Made by a program: the position numbers and the translations under genes. The notes beneath the pieces were generated by a model, which worked only from the letters and a program-made list of their open reading frames with translations, had not been told where the DNA came from and did no database searches. From JALZMG01 sp963844175 (GTDB lineage: Bacteria; Actinomycetota; Acidimicrobiia; Acidimicrobiales; Ilumatobacteraceae), in contig CAWJNE010000007.1 in the NCBI GenBank assembly GCA_963844175.1, positions 248,001 to 312,000 on the forward strand: a stretch of 64,000 bases of DNA, given 5' to 3'. Positions 19,267-28,398 of this stretch are shown here, piece after piece; within the stretch, counting starts at the first letter, position 1, and the number at the start of each line of letters is the position of its first letter.

Positions 19267-20350
19267 TCAGTCCTCCTGGGTGTCACGAGGAGGCGGAAGC
19301 GGAACGAGTCGGATCTTGTGGTGGGGGAGTCCGGTGTCACGTGTGACGAAGCCGTCGCCGACGATCTCGAACCCGTGGCGTCGGTAGAAGTCCAACGCGC
19401 TGTCCCTGGCGTTCGCCCACACCGCGGTCGCTCCGCGGGCGGCGGCCCGCTCGAGCCCGGCGACGAGCAGTGCGGCGCCGATCCCGCGGCCCTGCTGACC
19501 GGCGTCCACGGCCATCCCGCGCAGCTGGATCTCCCCGTCCCCGGTCGGCATCCAGGTCGAGATGGCCACCAGGCGACCGTCGGCCCTGGCGCCGAGGTGC
19601 GCCGTGTCCGGCCGCTCGTCGCCGGCCCACACGACGTCGTGCGACGGCGTGCCCGTGCGCAGGACGGCGGCGCGCAGCAGGTGGGTCTCGCCGCTCGTCA
19701 GGTCGACGATCTCGACCCGGCCCAGCTCGTCCATCCGCACCACACGATCGGCCACCGTGGCCGCCTCGGCGGGGTCGTGGGTGACGATCAAGGACGTCGT
19801 GCCCGTGGCCCGCAGGATCGCCGCCAACTCGCTGGCCAAGTGGTCGTGCAGCTGGTGGTCGAGCCCGGTGAGAGGTTCGTCGAGCAGCAGCACGCGCTGG
19901 CGCGGGCGCCAGCGAACGGGCCAGCGCCACCCGCTTCGCCTCGCCGCCGCTCAGGTCCGTGACCCGCCGGTGCTCGAACCCGGTGAGCCCGACGATGTCG
20001 AGCAGCTCGGCGACGCGCGCCGAGCGGACCGCCGGCGGCTGACCCTCCATGCGCAGTCCGAATTCCACGTTGGCGGCGACGTCGCGGTGCGGGAACAGCT
20101 GCTCGTCCTGGAAGACCATCCCGACCCCGCGTCGATGGGTCGGCACGGTGGTGACGTCGCGACCGTCCAGCACCACCTGGCCGGTGTCCGGGGCGATCAA
20201 CCCGGCGACGACGCGCAGCAGCGTGCTCTTCCCGCTGCCCGACGCGCCAAGGAGCGCCACGACCTCGCCGTCGCCGACGTGCAGGTAGGCGCCGTCGAGG
20301 ATCGGCCGGCCGCCGTCGAACGTGACCGTGACGTCACGGATGTCGAGCAC
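19267..20350 (-). pseudogene. thiamine ABC transporter ATPase (ThiQ-like) fused to a GNAT acetyltransferase, frameshifted
   Basis: The first part (ATG at 20350) has Walker A GASGSGKST, Q-loop FQDEQLFPHRDV and the signature LSGGEAKRVALARSLA. At about 19903-19906 the frame is lost. Dropping one C of a three-C run restores continuity into VLLLDEPLTGLDHQ (Walker B) and VTHDPAEAATVADRVVRMD (H-loop). In the same restored frame a GNAT domain follows, with VAISTWMPTGDGEIQLRGMA, the acetyl-CoA loop QQGRGIGAALL, and a terminal FYRRHGFEIVGDGF. The repaired protein would be about 360 residues. It overlaps the permease gene by 17 bases and completes the thiamine importer. The fusion is unusual. Confidence 0.8.
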
Positions 20351-21983
20351 TGGCGTCCATCATCGTCGGCAGCTCCCGGTCACCGGCGAGGTCCAGCACC
20401 ACGACCACGATCACGGTGACGACGGCGAGGATCGTGGCCAGTGCGTACGCCTGGCCCTGGACCACGTCGCCGGTGCGACCGAGCAACCGGGCGATCACGA
20501 TCGGCATCGTCTCGTCACCGCGCCGGGACAGGAAGCTGGTGGCGCCGAACTCGCCGAGCGAGATGGCGGCGGCCAGCCCGGCGGCGACCAGGAGCGGTCG
20601 GCGCAGGTGGGCCAGCGTGATCTCGCGCCACGCTCGGGCTGGCGAGGCGCCGAGCGTTCCGGCCGCCTCGTGCAGTCGGGGGTCGATGCCCCGCAGCACC
20701 GGCAGGGCGATGCGCACGACGAAGGGGACGGCGACCAGCGCCTGGCCGATGGGCACGATCAGCGGCGAGGCGCGCCAGTCCACGGGTGGCTGGTCGAACG
20801 TGATGAGGATGCCGAACCCGATCGTCACCGCCGATGTCGCGATCGGCAACATCAGGCCGCCGTCGAGCAGGCGGCCCAGGCGGCGGGCTGCGGTGATGGC
20901 CAGCGCGGCCAGGGCGCCGATCGTCACGGCGAACACGGTCGCCAGCGCCGCCGTGCGCAAGGAGTTGGCGATCGCGCCGAGTGGGTCGATCCCGAGCCGC
21001 ACGCCGGGACGCACCTCGGCGTCGCCGAGCTGTTGCCACGCCGCGAGGGACCAGCCCGCCCGCCTGCGCACCGATCGCAGGGCCAACGCGATCAGCGGGG
21101 CGCCGACGACGCCGGCCGTCACGACGGCGGTGGTCGCGACGAGCACTCGTTGGCGGCCGCGACGCGGGCGGATCCGGCGGGCCAGCGGCCGCAGCTGGAG
21201 CGCCCGGCTGTGGCGCCGCTGCTGCCACGACGTCCACCAGACGAGGATCCCGATGAGGATCAGCTGGGTGACGGCCAGTGTGGCTGCCGCGCCGATGTCG
21301 CCGAGCTGCGTCGCCCGGCGCCAGACCTCGACCTCGATCGTCGAGGTGCCGGCGTCGCCGAGCACCCGCACCACGCCGAACGACGTGAACGTGAAGACGA
21401 ACACGACGGCGGCGGCGGCGAGGATGGCCGGACGCAGCAGCGGCATCGTCACCGCCCACCAGGTGCGCCACGGTGACGCACCGAGCGTGGCTGCGGCGGC
21501 CTCGAGGTCGGGGGGCAGGTGTTGCCACACGGCACCGACCGTGCGCACGACGACGGCCAGGTTGAACGTCACGTGGGCGGCGAGGATCGCCGGCACGCCG
21601 CGGTCCCAGCCATCAGGGAGCAGGGCCAGGATGGCCGCACCCATCACGACGGTGGGCAGGACGAAGGCGGCGGCCAGCAGCCCGGCCAGTAGGCGCCGCC
21701 CCGGGAAGCGGAAGCGGGCGAGCACGTACGCCGGCAGCAGCCCGGCGGCGACGGTCAACACGGTGCTGGCCGCGGCCTGCCACAGCGTGAACCAGGCGAT
21801 TTCCCACGTCGAGGCGCGGGTGAACGTGTCCCGCACGCTCGCCGGCGTCAGCCCGCGGGCGAGCAGGGTGGCGAACGGCCAGACGTAGAAGACGACGAGG
21901 AACAGGACCGGAACCGCGGCCAGGGCGACGATCAGCCGCCGCGGCAGCCGGTTCAGGTTCAGCGCAGGACGAGTTCGGTCCAC
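20334..21983 (-). CDS. two-module ABC transporter permease (ThiP-like)
   Basis: A permease of about 549 residues with two binding-protein-dependent transport domains in tandem, as in ThiP and ferric-iron FbpB proteins. Each half has an EAA coupling loop: EAAAATLGASPWRTWW near residue 185 and EAAGTLGASPARAWREI near residue 430. About twelve membrane helices are evident. The start is uncertain: GTG at 21983 overlaps the binding-protein gene by 25 bases and is chosen because no nearer ATG exists. The operon and the upstream TPP riboswitch identify thiamine or its phosphate as substrate. Confidence 0.88.
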   Translation of the reverse strand: MDRTRPALNLNRLPRRLIVALAAVPVLFLVVFYVWPFATLLARGLTPASVRDTFTRASTWEIAWFTLWQAAASTVLTVAAGLLPAYVLARFRFPGRRLLAGLLAAAFVLPTVVMGAAILALLPDGWDRGVPAILAAHVTFNLAVVVRTVGAVWQHLPPDLEAAAATLGASPWRTWWAVTMPLLRPAILAAAAVVFVFTFTSFGVVRVLGDAGTSTIEVEVWRRATQLGDIGAAATLAVTQLILIGILVWWTSWQQRRHSRALQLRPLARRIRPRRGRQRVLVATTAVVTAGVVGAPLIALALRSVRRRAGWSLAAWQQLGDAEVRPGVRLGIDPLGAIANSLRTAALATVFAVTIGALAALAITAARRLGRLLDGGLMLPIATSAVTIGFGILITFDQPPVDWRASPLIVPIGQALVAVPFVVRIALPVLRGIDPRLHEAAGTLGASPARAWREITLAHLRRPLLVAAGLAAAISLGEFGATSFLSRRGDETMPIVIARLLGRTGDVVQGQAYALATILAVVTVIVVVVLDLAGDRELPTMMDASARHP

Positions 21984-23005
21984 TCGTCGATCCAGGCCTC
22001 CCGGTTGGCCTCGATGGCGGCCGGGTCGACGCTGGCCGGCTCGGCGGGGATGACGGCGTGGGCAGTGAACTCGTCCGGCAGGGCGACATCGGCGTTGGCC
22101 GGGTACACGAACAAGTTCAGGGCGACCTCTTGCTGGAAGGCGGGCGACACGAGGAAGTCGACGAGCTGGCGGGCCTCGTCGCCGGCGTCCGTCCCGCGCA
22201 GCACGCCGGCGAACTCGACCTGGCGGAAGCACGTCGACTCGACCGCCGACGTCGTCGGCTCGTCGATCGGCGGGTCGGCGAAGACCACCTCGGCCGGAGG
22301 GCTCGACCCGTAGCTCACGACGAGCGGACGATCGCCGTCGCTGGCCCCCGAGAACCGCTCGTAGTACGCCTGGTCCCAGTCGTCGACGACCTCGACCCCG
22401 TTGTCGCGCAGCGCGCTCCAGTAGTCGGCCCAGCCGTCCTCACCGAACTCGGCGATCGTGGCCAGCAGGAATGCGAGCCCGGGGGACGACGTCGCCGGGT
22501 TCTCGACGACCAGCAGGTCGCGGTACTCGGGCGCGGTGAGCGCCTGGAGGTCGGCGGGCGGGTCCAGATCCAGCTCGGACAACGCCGCTTCGTCGTAGTT
22601 GATGCACACGTCGCCGTAGTCGACGGGGGTGGCCTCGCCATCGGGAACCAGCGCCCGCAGCTCATCGGGCACGGCGCTGAGTCCGTCCGCCTCGTAGGGC
22701 TCGAAGACGTCGCCGTCGACGACCCGCGACAGGAACGTGTTGTCCACCCCGAACATCACGTCGCCCTCCGGGTTGCCGGCCGTGAGCACGGCCTTGGACA
22801 CCATCGTCCCCGCATCACCGGCCGCCACGACCTCGACGGCGATCCCGGTGTCCTCCGTGAAGGTGGCCAGTGCGTCGTTCAGCGACGTGCCCTCGAGGGG
22901 GAACGAGTCGTAGGTGAGCAAGGTGATCGACGACGCCTCGTCGTCGCCACCACACGCAGCGGCGGCGGCGGCGGCGAGGCCGAGCACGGCGAGGAGACGG
23001 CGCAT
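21959..23005 (-). CDS. thiamine ABC transporter substrate-binding protein (ThiB/TbpA-like)
   Basis: A 348-residue periplasmic-type binding protein with a lipoprotein signal (MRRLLAVLGL, lipobox-like AAAAACGG). Family features: ITLLTYDSFPLEG near residue 35, VMFGVDNTFLSRV near residue 90, DYGDVCINYD near residue 140, and VENPATSSPGLAFLLATI near residue 175, all typical of TbpA. It starts one base into the stop of the kinase gene (TGATG). Its expression should fall when thiamine pyrophosphate binds the upstream riboswitch. Confidence 0.92.
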   Translation of the reverse strand: MRRLLAVLGLAAAAAAACGGDDEASSITLLTYDSFPLEGTSLNDALATFTEDTGIAVEVVAAGDAGTMVSKAVLTAGNPEGDVMFGVDNTFLSRVVDGDVFEPYEADGLSAVPDELRALVPDGEATPVDYGDVCINYDEAALSELDLDPPADLQALTAPEYRDLLVVENPATSSPGLAFLLATIAEFGEDGWADYWSALRDNGVEVVDDWDQAYYERFSGASDGDRPLVVSYGSSPPAEVVFADPPIDEPTTSAVESTCFRQVEFAGVLRGTDAGDEARQLVDFLVSPAFQQEVALNLFVYPANADVALPDEFTAHAVIPAEPASVDPAAIEANREAWIDEWTELVLR

Positions 23006-23655
23006 CACTGGGCTCCTGGGACGATGATCGTGACGACGCCGCGCTCCACCCCGACGGTGACGGGTGGCGTGTCGATCTGGTTGCTGACGCCGAGCCCGAC
23101 GAGCGGTCCGAGGCGGTGGTCGGTGAGCGGCCAGCGGGCGCCGCCGACGGTGACGCCCTCGGCGACGCCGTGCATCGAGAGCACGGAGAACGTCGTCCCC
23201 GCCGGGAGGTCGAGGGTCGTCGACCCGGGGCCGTGGACGACGCGCAGCCGGTCGCCGCCCCACCACGCCTCGAGCTGGCCGACGCCGGCCAGCGCGGGGG
23301 CGCCGAGCGCGCCCAGCGCGGCCACGGCGTGGTCGAGGCGGTCACCCTGACCGGCGAGCAGCACGATGCGCTCGGGCTCGAGCTCGGCGGCGTAGGCGAT
23401 GGCCAGCTCGGTGTCCGTCGCCGCCTTGTCGATCGGGTGGCGGACGACGGTCGTGTGCTCGGACGCCCAGGCCAGACCGAGCGCGGTGACGGAGTCGAGG
23501 TCGCCGACCAGTACGGCGGGGTCGATGCCGGCGGCCCGGGCGTGGTCGAGGCCGCCGTCGGCGGCGACCACGACGGCGCCGGTCGGCACCGCCGCGACGG
23601 CGCGTCCGTCGAGCGGTGCTGCTCCCGTGATGACGACGACCGTGCGTTCGGTCAT
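23005..23655 (-). CDS. thiamine diphosphokinase-family protein (ThiN-like)
   Basis: A 216-residue protein related to thiamine pyrophosphokinase, which converts thiamine to thiamine diphosphate. Seen: VVAADGGLDHARAAGI near residue 28, LVGDLDSV near residue 48, HPIDKAATDTELAI near residue 73, and LAGQGDRLDHAVAAL near residue 100, plus a C-terminal beta domain. It is the first gene after the TPP riboswitch and is fused by overlap to the importer genes, which supports a thiamine salvage role. Confidence 0.88.
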   Translation of the reverse strand: MTERTVVVITGAAPLDGRAVAAVPTGAVVVAADGGLDHARAAGIDPAVLVGDLDSVTALGLAWASEHTTVVRHPIDKAATDTELAIAYAAELEPERIVLLAGQGDRLDHAVAALGALGAPALAGVGQLEAWWGGDRLRVVHGPGSTTLDLPAGTTFSVLSMHGVAEGVTVGGARWPLTDHRLGPLVGLGVSNQIDTPPVTVGVERGVVTIIVPGAQ

Positions 23656-23668
23656 GTGTTGCTCGCTC

Positions 23669-23757
23669 CGATCCCTCCGCCGGCATTACCCGGTTCAGGT
23701 TCTCGGGTCGGCCGCGGCAGCTGCCCTCTCAGCCCGCTGGTCCCGCGAGCTCCCCGT
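23669..23757 (-). promoter_or_regulatory. TPP (THI-box) riboswitch
   Basis: On the minus strand the sequence shows GGGGAGC, GGGCTGAGAGGG, then ACCC and GAACCTGAACCGGGTAATGC, ending in CGGAGGGA. These are the conserved elements of the thiamine pyrophosphate aptamer. It ends 14 bases before the ThiN-like start codon, so control of translation initiation is plausible. Its 5' two thirds overlap the 3' end of the upstream EamA gene. The TGA within the conserved GAACCTGA is that gene's stop codon. Confidence 0.95.
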
Positions 23758-24639
23758 GCTGTTCGGGCGCCACTGTACCCGGCTGAAGGCGACCAGCCCC
23801 ACGAGCATCAACACCATCCCCGGCACCTGGGCGAAGCGGATCTGCTCGCCGAGCAGCACGTAGCTCCACCCGACGGCCAGCGCGGGCTGGGCGACCTGGA
23901 GGACGCCGATCGTGCCCACGTCGACCTCTCGCTGGGCGGCGGCGATGAAGCCGTGCGCCGCCATCCCGGTCAGCACCGAGAGCAGGGCGGCGGCGACCCA
24001 CCCCTTGGTCGACAGGGGCCAGATGTCGTCGCCGGCCAGCAGCAGCGCCATCGGCGCAGCGGTCAACAGCCCGATCGGCATCACCGTCGACATGAAGTCG
24101 ACCACGTCGACGGTGGCCCGCGCCCGGCGACCGGTCAGCAGGTAGCCGACCCACGTGAACACGACGACCAGCACGAGGGCGTCACCCCCGAACGTCGCCC
24201 CACCCTGGTTGCCGCCGAGGAACAGCACGATGGCCAGCCCGACGATGGTCAGGCCCCCCCAGGCGAGGGCGCGGGGGTTCGGTCGCTCGCCGAAGAAGAG
24301 GGCGCCGGCGGGCACCAGGAACAGCGGGCTGAGGGCGGTGATGAACTCGGCGTGGGCGATGCTCGTGCGGTTGATGGCGGTGAAGAACAGCGTGATGTTG
24401 AGCCCGAAGAACAGTCCGGCGGGCAGGACGCGCCACCACGTCGTTGCCGACGGTGGTGGCGTGCCCTTCACGGTTCGGCGCACCGCGATCACGACCCACC
24501 ACAACAGGACGGCGCCGATCATCCGCCAGAAGGCGAGCACCGATCCCGGCGTGTCCGCCCATTTGACGATGGACGAGCTGCTGGAGAACGTGAGGACGGC
24601 GGCGAGCACGAGGACGATGCCGAGCGGCATCGACCTCAC
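23695..24639 (-). CDS. EamA/DMT-family membrane transporter
   Basis: A 314-residue drug/metabolite transporter with ten predicted membrane helices in two EamA repeats. First-repeat features are FSSSSSIVKWA and AFWRMIGAVLLWWVV; second-repeat features are GWSYVLLGEQIRFAQVPG near residue 255. The GTG at 24639 overlaps the cation-efflux stop (GTGA); an ATG nine bases in (24630) with GAGG upstream is an equally good start. The substrate is unknown. Its last 63 bases are part of the TPP riboswitch, and the polar tail they encode lies outside the core fold. Confidence 0.88.
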   Translation of the reverse strand: MRSMPLGIVLVLAAVLTFSSSSSIVKWADTPGSVLAFWRMIGAVLLWWVVIAVRRTVKGTPPPSATTWWRVLPAGLFFGLNITLFFTAINRTSIAHAEFITALSPLFLVPAGALFFGERPNPRALAWGGLTIVGLAIVLFLGGNQGGATFGGDALVLVVVFTWVGYLLTGRRARATVDVVDFMSTVMPIGLLTAAPMALLLAGDDIWPLSTKGWVAAALLSVLTGMAAHGFIAAAQREVDVGTIGVLQVAQPALAVGWSYVLLGEQIRFAQVPGMVLMLVGLVAFSRVQWRPNSTGSSRDQRAERAAAAADPRT

Positions 24640-25556
24640 GTCGCAACGGCGCGGTAGATGTCCGGTTCGATGAACACGTGGCGGGCCGTCGGGACGGCGG
24701 CGCGCAGCGCCTGCTCGGCGCCGTTGATCGCCTCGGCGAGCGCGGGGATCGACAGGTCGGCGGTGAACTCGATCTTCGCCGCGACCAGCAGCTCATCGGG
24801 GCCGAGGTGCTGGGTGCGCACGTTGATCAGCTTGGACACGCCAGGCGCCGAGCCGAGGCTGCGCTCGATGGCGTCCTGATCGGTGGCGGACGCCGACTCG
24901 CCGATCAGCAGGCCCTTCATCTCGATCGCCAGCACGATGGCGATGATGACGAGCAGCACGCCGATCGACAGCGATCCGACGGCGTCCCACCGCGGTTCGC
25001 CCGTGGCGCTGGCCAGGATCACGCCGCCGAGGGCGAGGAAGAGCCCGATCTCGGCGCCGATGTCCTCGAGCAGGACGACGGGCAGCTCGGGCTGCTTGCT
25101 CTCGCGCAGCCAGCGCCACCAGGAGATCGTGGGGACCTTGTGATGCTTCGCTTCCCGGTACGCCGTGCGCAGTGAGAACGACTCGAGGCAGATGGCGAAC
25201 ACCAGGATCCCGATGGCGACGGCCAGGCTCTCCACCTCGTGCGGGTTGCGCAGCTTGGAGATGCCCTCGTAGATGGCGAAGAGCCCGCCCATCGAGAACA
25301 GCACGAGGGCCACGACGAACGCCCAGAAGTAGCGCTCGCGGCCGTAGCCGAAGGCGTGCGTGGGGTCGGCGGCGCGCCGCGCGCGCTTGCCACCGAGCAG
25401 CAGAAGGGCCTGGTTGCCGGAGTCGGCGACGGAGTGCACGGCTTCGGCCAGCAGGCTCGCCGATCGGGTGATCGCGAACCCGACGAACTTGGCGAGGGCG
25501 ATGCCGACGTTGGCCGCGAGCGCGGCGAGGATCGCTTTGCGGCTGCCGTCGGTCAC
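24636..25556 (-). CDS. cation diffusion facilitator (CDF) family transporter
   Basis: A 306-residue divalent-metal exporter. Seen: SASLLAEAVHSVADSGNQALLLLG near residue 35, carrying the HxxxD metal site of helix 2, and GYGRERYFWAFV near residue 65. The second HxxxD-like site is LLEDIGAEIGLFLAL, where an Asp/Glu replaces the His, which may alter metal choice. The cytoplasmic domain begins near residue 230. Start choice is uncertain: GTG at 25556 is used, but ATG at 25574 is in frame and overlaps the divergent SDR start by two bases. Confidence 0.85.
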   Translation of the reverse strand: MTDGSRKAILAALAANVGIALAKFVGFAITRSASLLAEAVHSVADSGNQALLLLGGKRARRAADPTHAFGYGRERYFWAFVVALVLFSMGGLFAIYEGISKLRNPHEVESLAVAIGILVFAICLESFSLRTAYREAKHHKVPTISWWRWLRESKQPELPVVLLEDIGAEIGLFLALGGVILASATGEPRWDAVGSLSIGVLLVIIAIVLAIEMKGLLIGESASATDQDAIERSLGSAPGVSKLINVRTQHLGPDELLVAAKIEFTADLSIPALAEAINGAEQALRAAVPTARHVFIEPDIYRAVAT

Positions 25557-25572
25557 CGGCCAAGGTTGACAC

Positions 25573-26349
25573 ATGGGCTCGCTGGACGGTCGGGTCGCAC
25601 TGGTCAGCGGCGGGGGTCGCGGCATCGGGCGCGGCATCTCGGAGGCGCTGGCCGCCGAGGGGGCGGCCGTGGCCGTCAACTACCGACGCGACCGGGATGC
25701 CGCCGACGCCACGGTGGCGGCGATCGAGGCCGCCGGTGGCACGGCCAGGGCCTACGGCGCATCGGTCGACGACGCCGGCGCCGACGCGGTGATGGTCGAG
25801 CAGGTCGTGTCCGACCTCGGCCCGGTGGACCTGCTCGTGGCCAACGCGGGGGTGGCCTCGCGGGGCCAGGCGGTCGCCGACACGGACCCGAGCGAGGTGG
25901 CGCGACTGATCGGCACGCACGCCATCAGCGCCCACCACCTGTCCCGGCTCGTCCTCCCAGGGATGCGCGCCGCGCCACGTGGTGACATCGTCATGATCTC
26001 CTCGGTGGCGACGGCGACGATGGCCGGCTACGGGGCGCCGTACAACATGGCCAAGGCGGCGCTGGAGGCCCTTGCGGCGACGCTCGCCAAGGAGGAGGCC
26101 CCGAACGGCATCCACGTGAACGTCGTCGCCCCCGGCCTGGTGGAGACGGACATGGGGGTCCGGCTGGCCCGGGCGTTCACCGGCGACCGGTCGCTGGAGG
26201 ACCTGCGCACGCTTGACGGCGCGGCGCCGTTCGGCCGGGTCTGCCAACCCGCCGACGTGGCCAACGTCGTGGTCTGGCTGTGCAGCGGGGGAGCCGGGTA
26301 CGTGACCGGTCAGCGCATCCAGGTCGATGGTGGCGGCCTCGCCCGCTGA
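25573..26349 (+). CDS. short-chain dehydrogenase/reductase (FabG-like)
   Basis: A 258-residue classical SDR. The cofactor motif is SGGGRGIGRGI near residue 12, the NAG motif is in LVANAGVA, and the catalytic Ser is in MISSVATATMAGYG. The catalytic YNMAK sits near residue 157, and the terminal segment is YVTGQRIQVDGGG. It probably reduces a 3-oxoacyl or other carbonyl with NAD(P)H. No ribosome-binding site is visible and the ATG is almost back to back with the transporter start, so leaderless translation is possible. Confidence 0.9.
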   Translation: MGSLDGRVALVSGGGRGIGRGISEALAAEGAAVAVNYRRDRDAADATVAAIEAAGGTARAYGASVDDAGADAVMVEQVVSDLGPVDLLVANAGVASRGQAVADTDPSEVARLIGTHAISAHHLSRLVLPGMRAAPRGDIVMISSVATATMAGYGAPYNMAKAALEALAATLAKEEAPNGIHVNVVAPGLVETDMGVRLARAFTGDRSLEDLRTLDGAAPFGRVCQPADVANVVVWLCSGGAGYVTGQRIQVDGGGLAR

Positions 26350-26375
26350 ACCGCGCCGGTAGCGTTGGAGGGACC

Positions 26376-27026
26376 ATGAGTCCCCTCGAAGGCCTTGCTT
26401 CGCCCCTGGCCGGTGCTCCTGCCGACGCCAGCACGCCGATCATCGAGATCACCCCGACCGCGCTGGCCAAGTTGTTCGAGCTACGCGATTCGGAGCCGGA
26501 TGCCGACCAGCTCGGTCTGCGGCTGGAGATCGCCTCGGCGCCGGGCGAAGACTTCCGCTACGACCTCAGCTTCGACGAGTACCTGACGGCGGCGTTCACG
26601 GACGAGGTGCGCACCCACGACGGGTTGAAGGTGATCATCCCCGAGCGCGATCGCGAGCTGCTGCAGGGAGCCACGCTCGATCACACCGAGCCCGTCGGCC
26701 TCGTCATCCGCAACCCGAACCGCCCGGCGGCGCCGGTCGTCGAGGGGCTCACCGCCGGCGATGAGCTGTCGGCCGAGCTGGAGACGATGATCGCCACCGA
26801 AGTCAACCCGGCGCTCGCCGCGCACGGCGGGTTCGTCACCTATGTCGGCCACGACGGCGAGGGCACCGCCTACCTCACGATGGGCGGCGGCTGCCATGGC
26901 TGCTCGATGAGCAAGCTCACGATGCTCGACGGGGTCCAGACGATGCTGGTCGACGCGATCCCCGCCATCCAGCGGGTCAAGGACCTCACCGACCACACGA
27001 CCGGCGAGAACCCCTACTACAGCTAG
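26376..27026 (+). CDS. NfuA-type Fe-S cluster protein (HesB-like plus NifU domains)
   Basis: A 216-residue cytoplasmic protein resembling NfuA Fe-S carriers. The N-terminal domain (about 25-120) is A-type/HesB-like but lacks the usual cysteines. The C-terminal NifU domain (about 130-205) has the cluster-binding GGCHGCSMSKLTML motif with both cysteines intact. A GGAGGG box precedes the ATG at 26376. It likely delivers clusters to apoproteins; the hydrogenase locus 18 kb away encodes many such clients, but a link is only inference. Confidence 0.88.
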   Translation: MSPLEGLASPLAGAPADASTPIIEITPTALAKLFELRDSEPDADQLGLRLEIASAPGEDFRYDLSFDEYLTAAFTDEVRTHDGLKVIIPERDRELLQGATLDHTEPVGLVIRNPNRPAAPVVEGLTAGDELSAELETMIATEVNPALAAHGGFVTYVGHDGEGTAYLTMGGGCHGCSMSKLTMLDGVQTMLVDAIPAIQRVKDLTDHTTGENPYYS

Positions 27027-27069
27027 GCCCGCCGGACGAGGCGCAGCTCTCCCGCCAACGGTCCGCCGG

Positions 27070-28338
27070 TCAGGCGGCGCGGAGTTCGGTGCCGTCGGGT
27101 CGGTAGGTGTGCCATCGGCCGTGGGGGTCGCGCCAGGTGCGGTAGCCGCGTGTCTTCCAGCGGTTGTGGCGGGGACAGAGCGGCCCGGCGTTGGCCGGGC
27201 TGGTACTGCCGCCGTGGGCCCAGGGAATGGTGTGGTCGATCTGGCAGTGCCGGTTCGCGCAGCCGGGGTAGATGCAGTTGACCCCTTGGAGCAGCGCCGC
27301 GGTGCGGGCGTTGCCGGTGAAGCAGCGGGAGCTGCGTCCGAGGTCGATGATCACCCCGGCGGCGTTGACGACCATGCGGCGGACGTGACCGATGACGGCG
27401 GCGGCGATGACGTCGGCGGGATCGAGCAGGGTGCCGTCGACGGTTTCGCAGCGCCGCCCGGTCACCGTGGCCGGGTCTGGTAGTTCGGCGTCGTCGTCGC
27501 CGAGGCTGCGGGCCAGGTGGGCGAGCCAGGTGGCTTCATCGATGACGATGTTGACGACGGGGTCGGGTCCGTCGGCTGCCGGGTCGGCGCTGGCGGCCCG
27601 GTCGAAGATGGCGGCCAACGCGTCGGCGCGGCGTTGGGTGGCGGTGCGTTCCATCATCGTGGGGGTGGCGGCGTCGCCGTAGCGGGCGATCAGCTCGGCC
27701 CATTCGGCGGCGAATTCGGCTTGGTGAAGCTGGTCGAGGATCCGGCGCATCGTGGTGCCTTGGGCGGCGCCGAAGCGGGCGTCGAGGTGGAAGCTGTCAC
27801 CGAGCTCGCACATCGCGGCGTGCCGGCCGGCGTGGGCGTCGTCGTGGCTGCGGTGGGCGCCGTCGGCGTCGGCCAACTGCTCCCACCGGCGCACCACGGT
27901 CTTGAACGCGTCGAACGGCAGATGCTGGGCGTGGTCGAGCAGGACAGCCTCGGCGGCGGCGAGCTGTCCGCCGGCGCGAGGGTTGGCGTGTGCCCGGGCC
28001 AGCTCACGCACCTGGGCCACCCCGACGGTGCCGTCCGCCAGGGCGGCCAGCACGTTCGGGAGGTCACGGCCGAGGCGGGCGCAACGCTGCCGGTCACGCA
28101 ACTCGACCGGCGACCAACGCACCGTCGCCGCCGCCCACCCCCGCACCGACGCATGCCCATCGACGGAGAACACCTGCCGCCGGTCGGCCTCATCGACCAC
28201 CGCCACGATCGCCGCTTCGGTGCGGCGCAACACCCGCTCCAACTCGACCAGACGATCCGCCAACTCCGCCCCCGACAACGAACCCAACCCACCATCGAGC
28301 CCCGCCAGCCACCCACCGAGATCAGCCATCGACCCCAT
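27070..28338 (-). CDS. DUF222 domain and HNH endonuclease-like protein
   Basis: A protein of about 422 residues with an N-terminal DUF222 helical domain (about 10-330) and a C-terminal HNH motif: CIYPGCANRHCQIDHTIPW, then GPLCPRHNRWK near residue 390, with the two CxxC-type zinc pairs and the HNH histidine present. Such proteins are abundant, often multicopy, in actinobacterial genomes and some are mobile-element remnants. Start options are ATG at 28338, ATG at 28329 or GTG at 28365. No inverted repeats or target duplication were seen. Confidence 0.85.
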   Translation of the reverse strand: MGSMADLGGWLAGLDGGLGSLSGAELADRLVELERVLRRTEAAIVAVVDEADRRQVFSVDGHASVRGWAAATVRWSPVELRDRQRCARLGRDLPNVLAALADGTVGVAQVRELARAHANPRAGGQLAAAEAVLLDHAQHLPFDAFKTVVRRWEQLADADGAHRSHDDAHAGRHAAMCELGDSFHLDARFGAAQGTTMRRILDQLHQAEFAAEWAELIARYGDAATPTMMERTATQRRADALAAIFDRAASADPAADGPDPVVNIVIDEATWLAHLARSLGDDDAELPDPATVTGRRCETVDGTLLDPADVIAAAVIGHVRRMVVNAAGVIIDLGRSSRCFTGNARTAALLQGVNCIYPGCANRHCQIDHTIPWAHGGSTSPANAGPLCPRHNRWKTRGYRTWRDPHGRWHTYRPDGTELRAA

Positions 28339-28398
28339 GCACCCATCATGACCAAGGGGTGTCACAACGACCGGCGGCGTGCCGACGGCCGATCGTGC

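Noticed and set aside
27070..28338. Mobile element carrying the HNH gene
   Set aside because: No terminal inverted repeats, target duplication, transposase or intron-like structure was seen; DUF222-HNH genes are ordinary in actinobacterial chromosomes.
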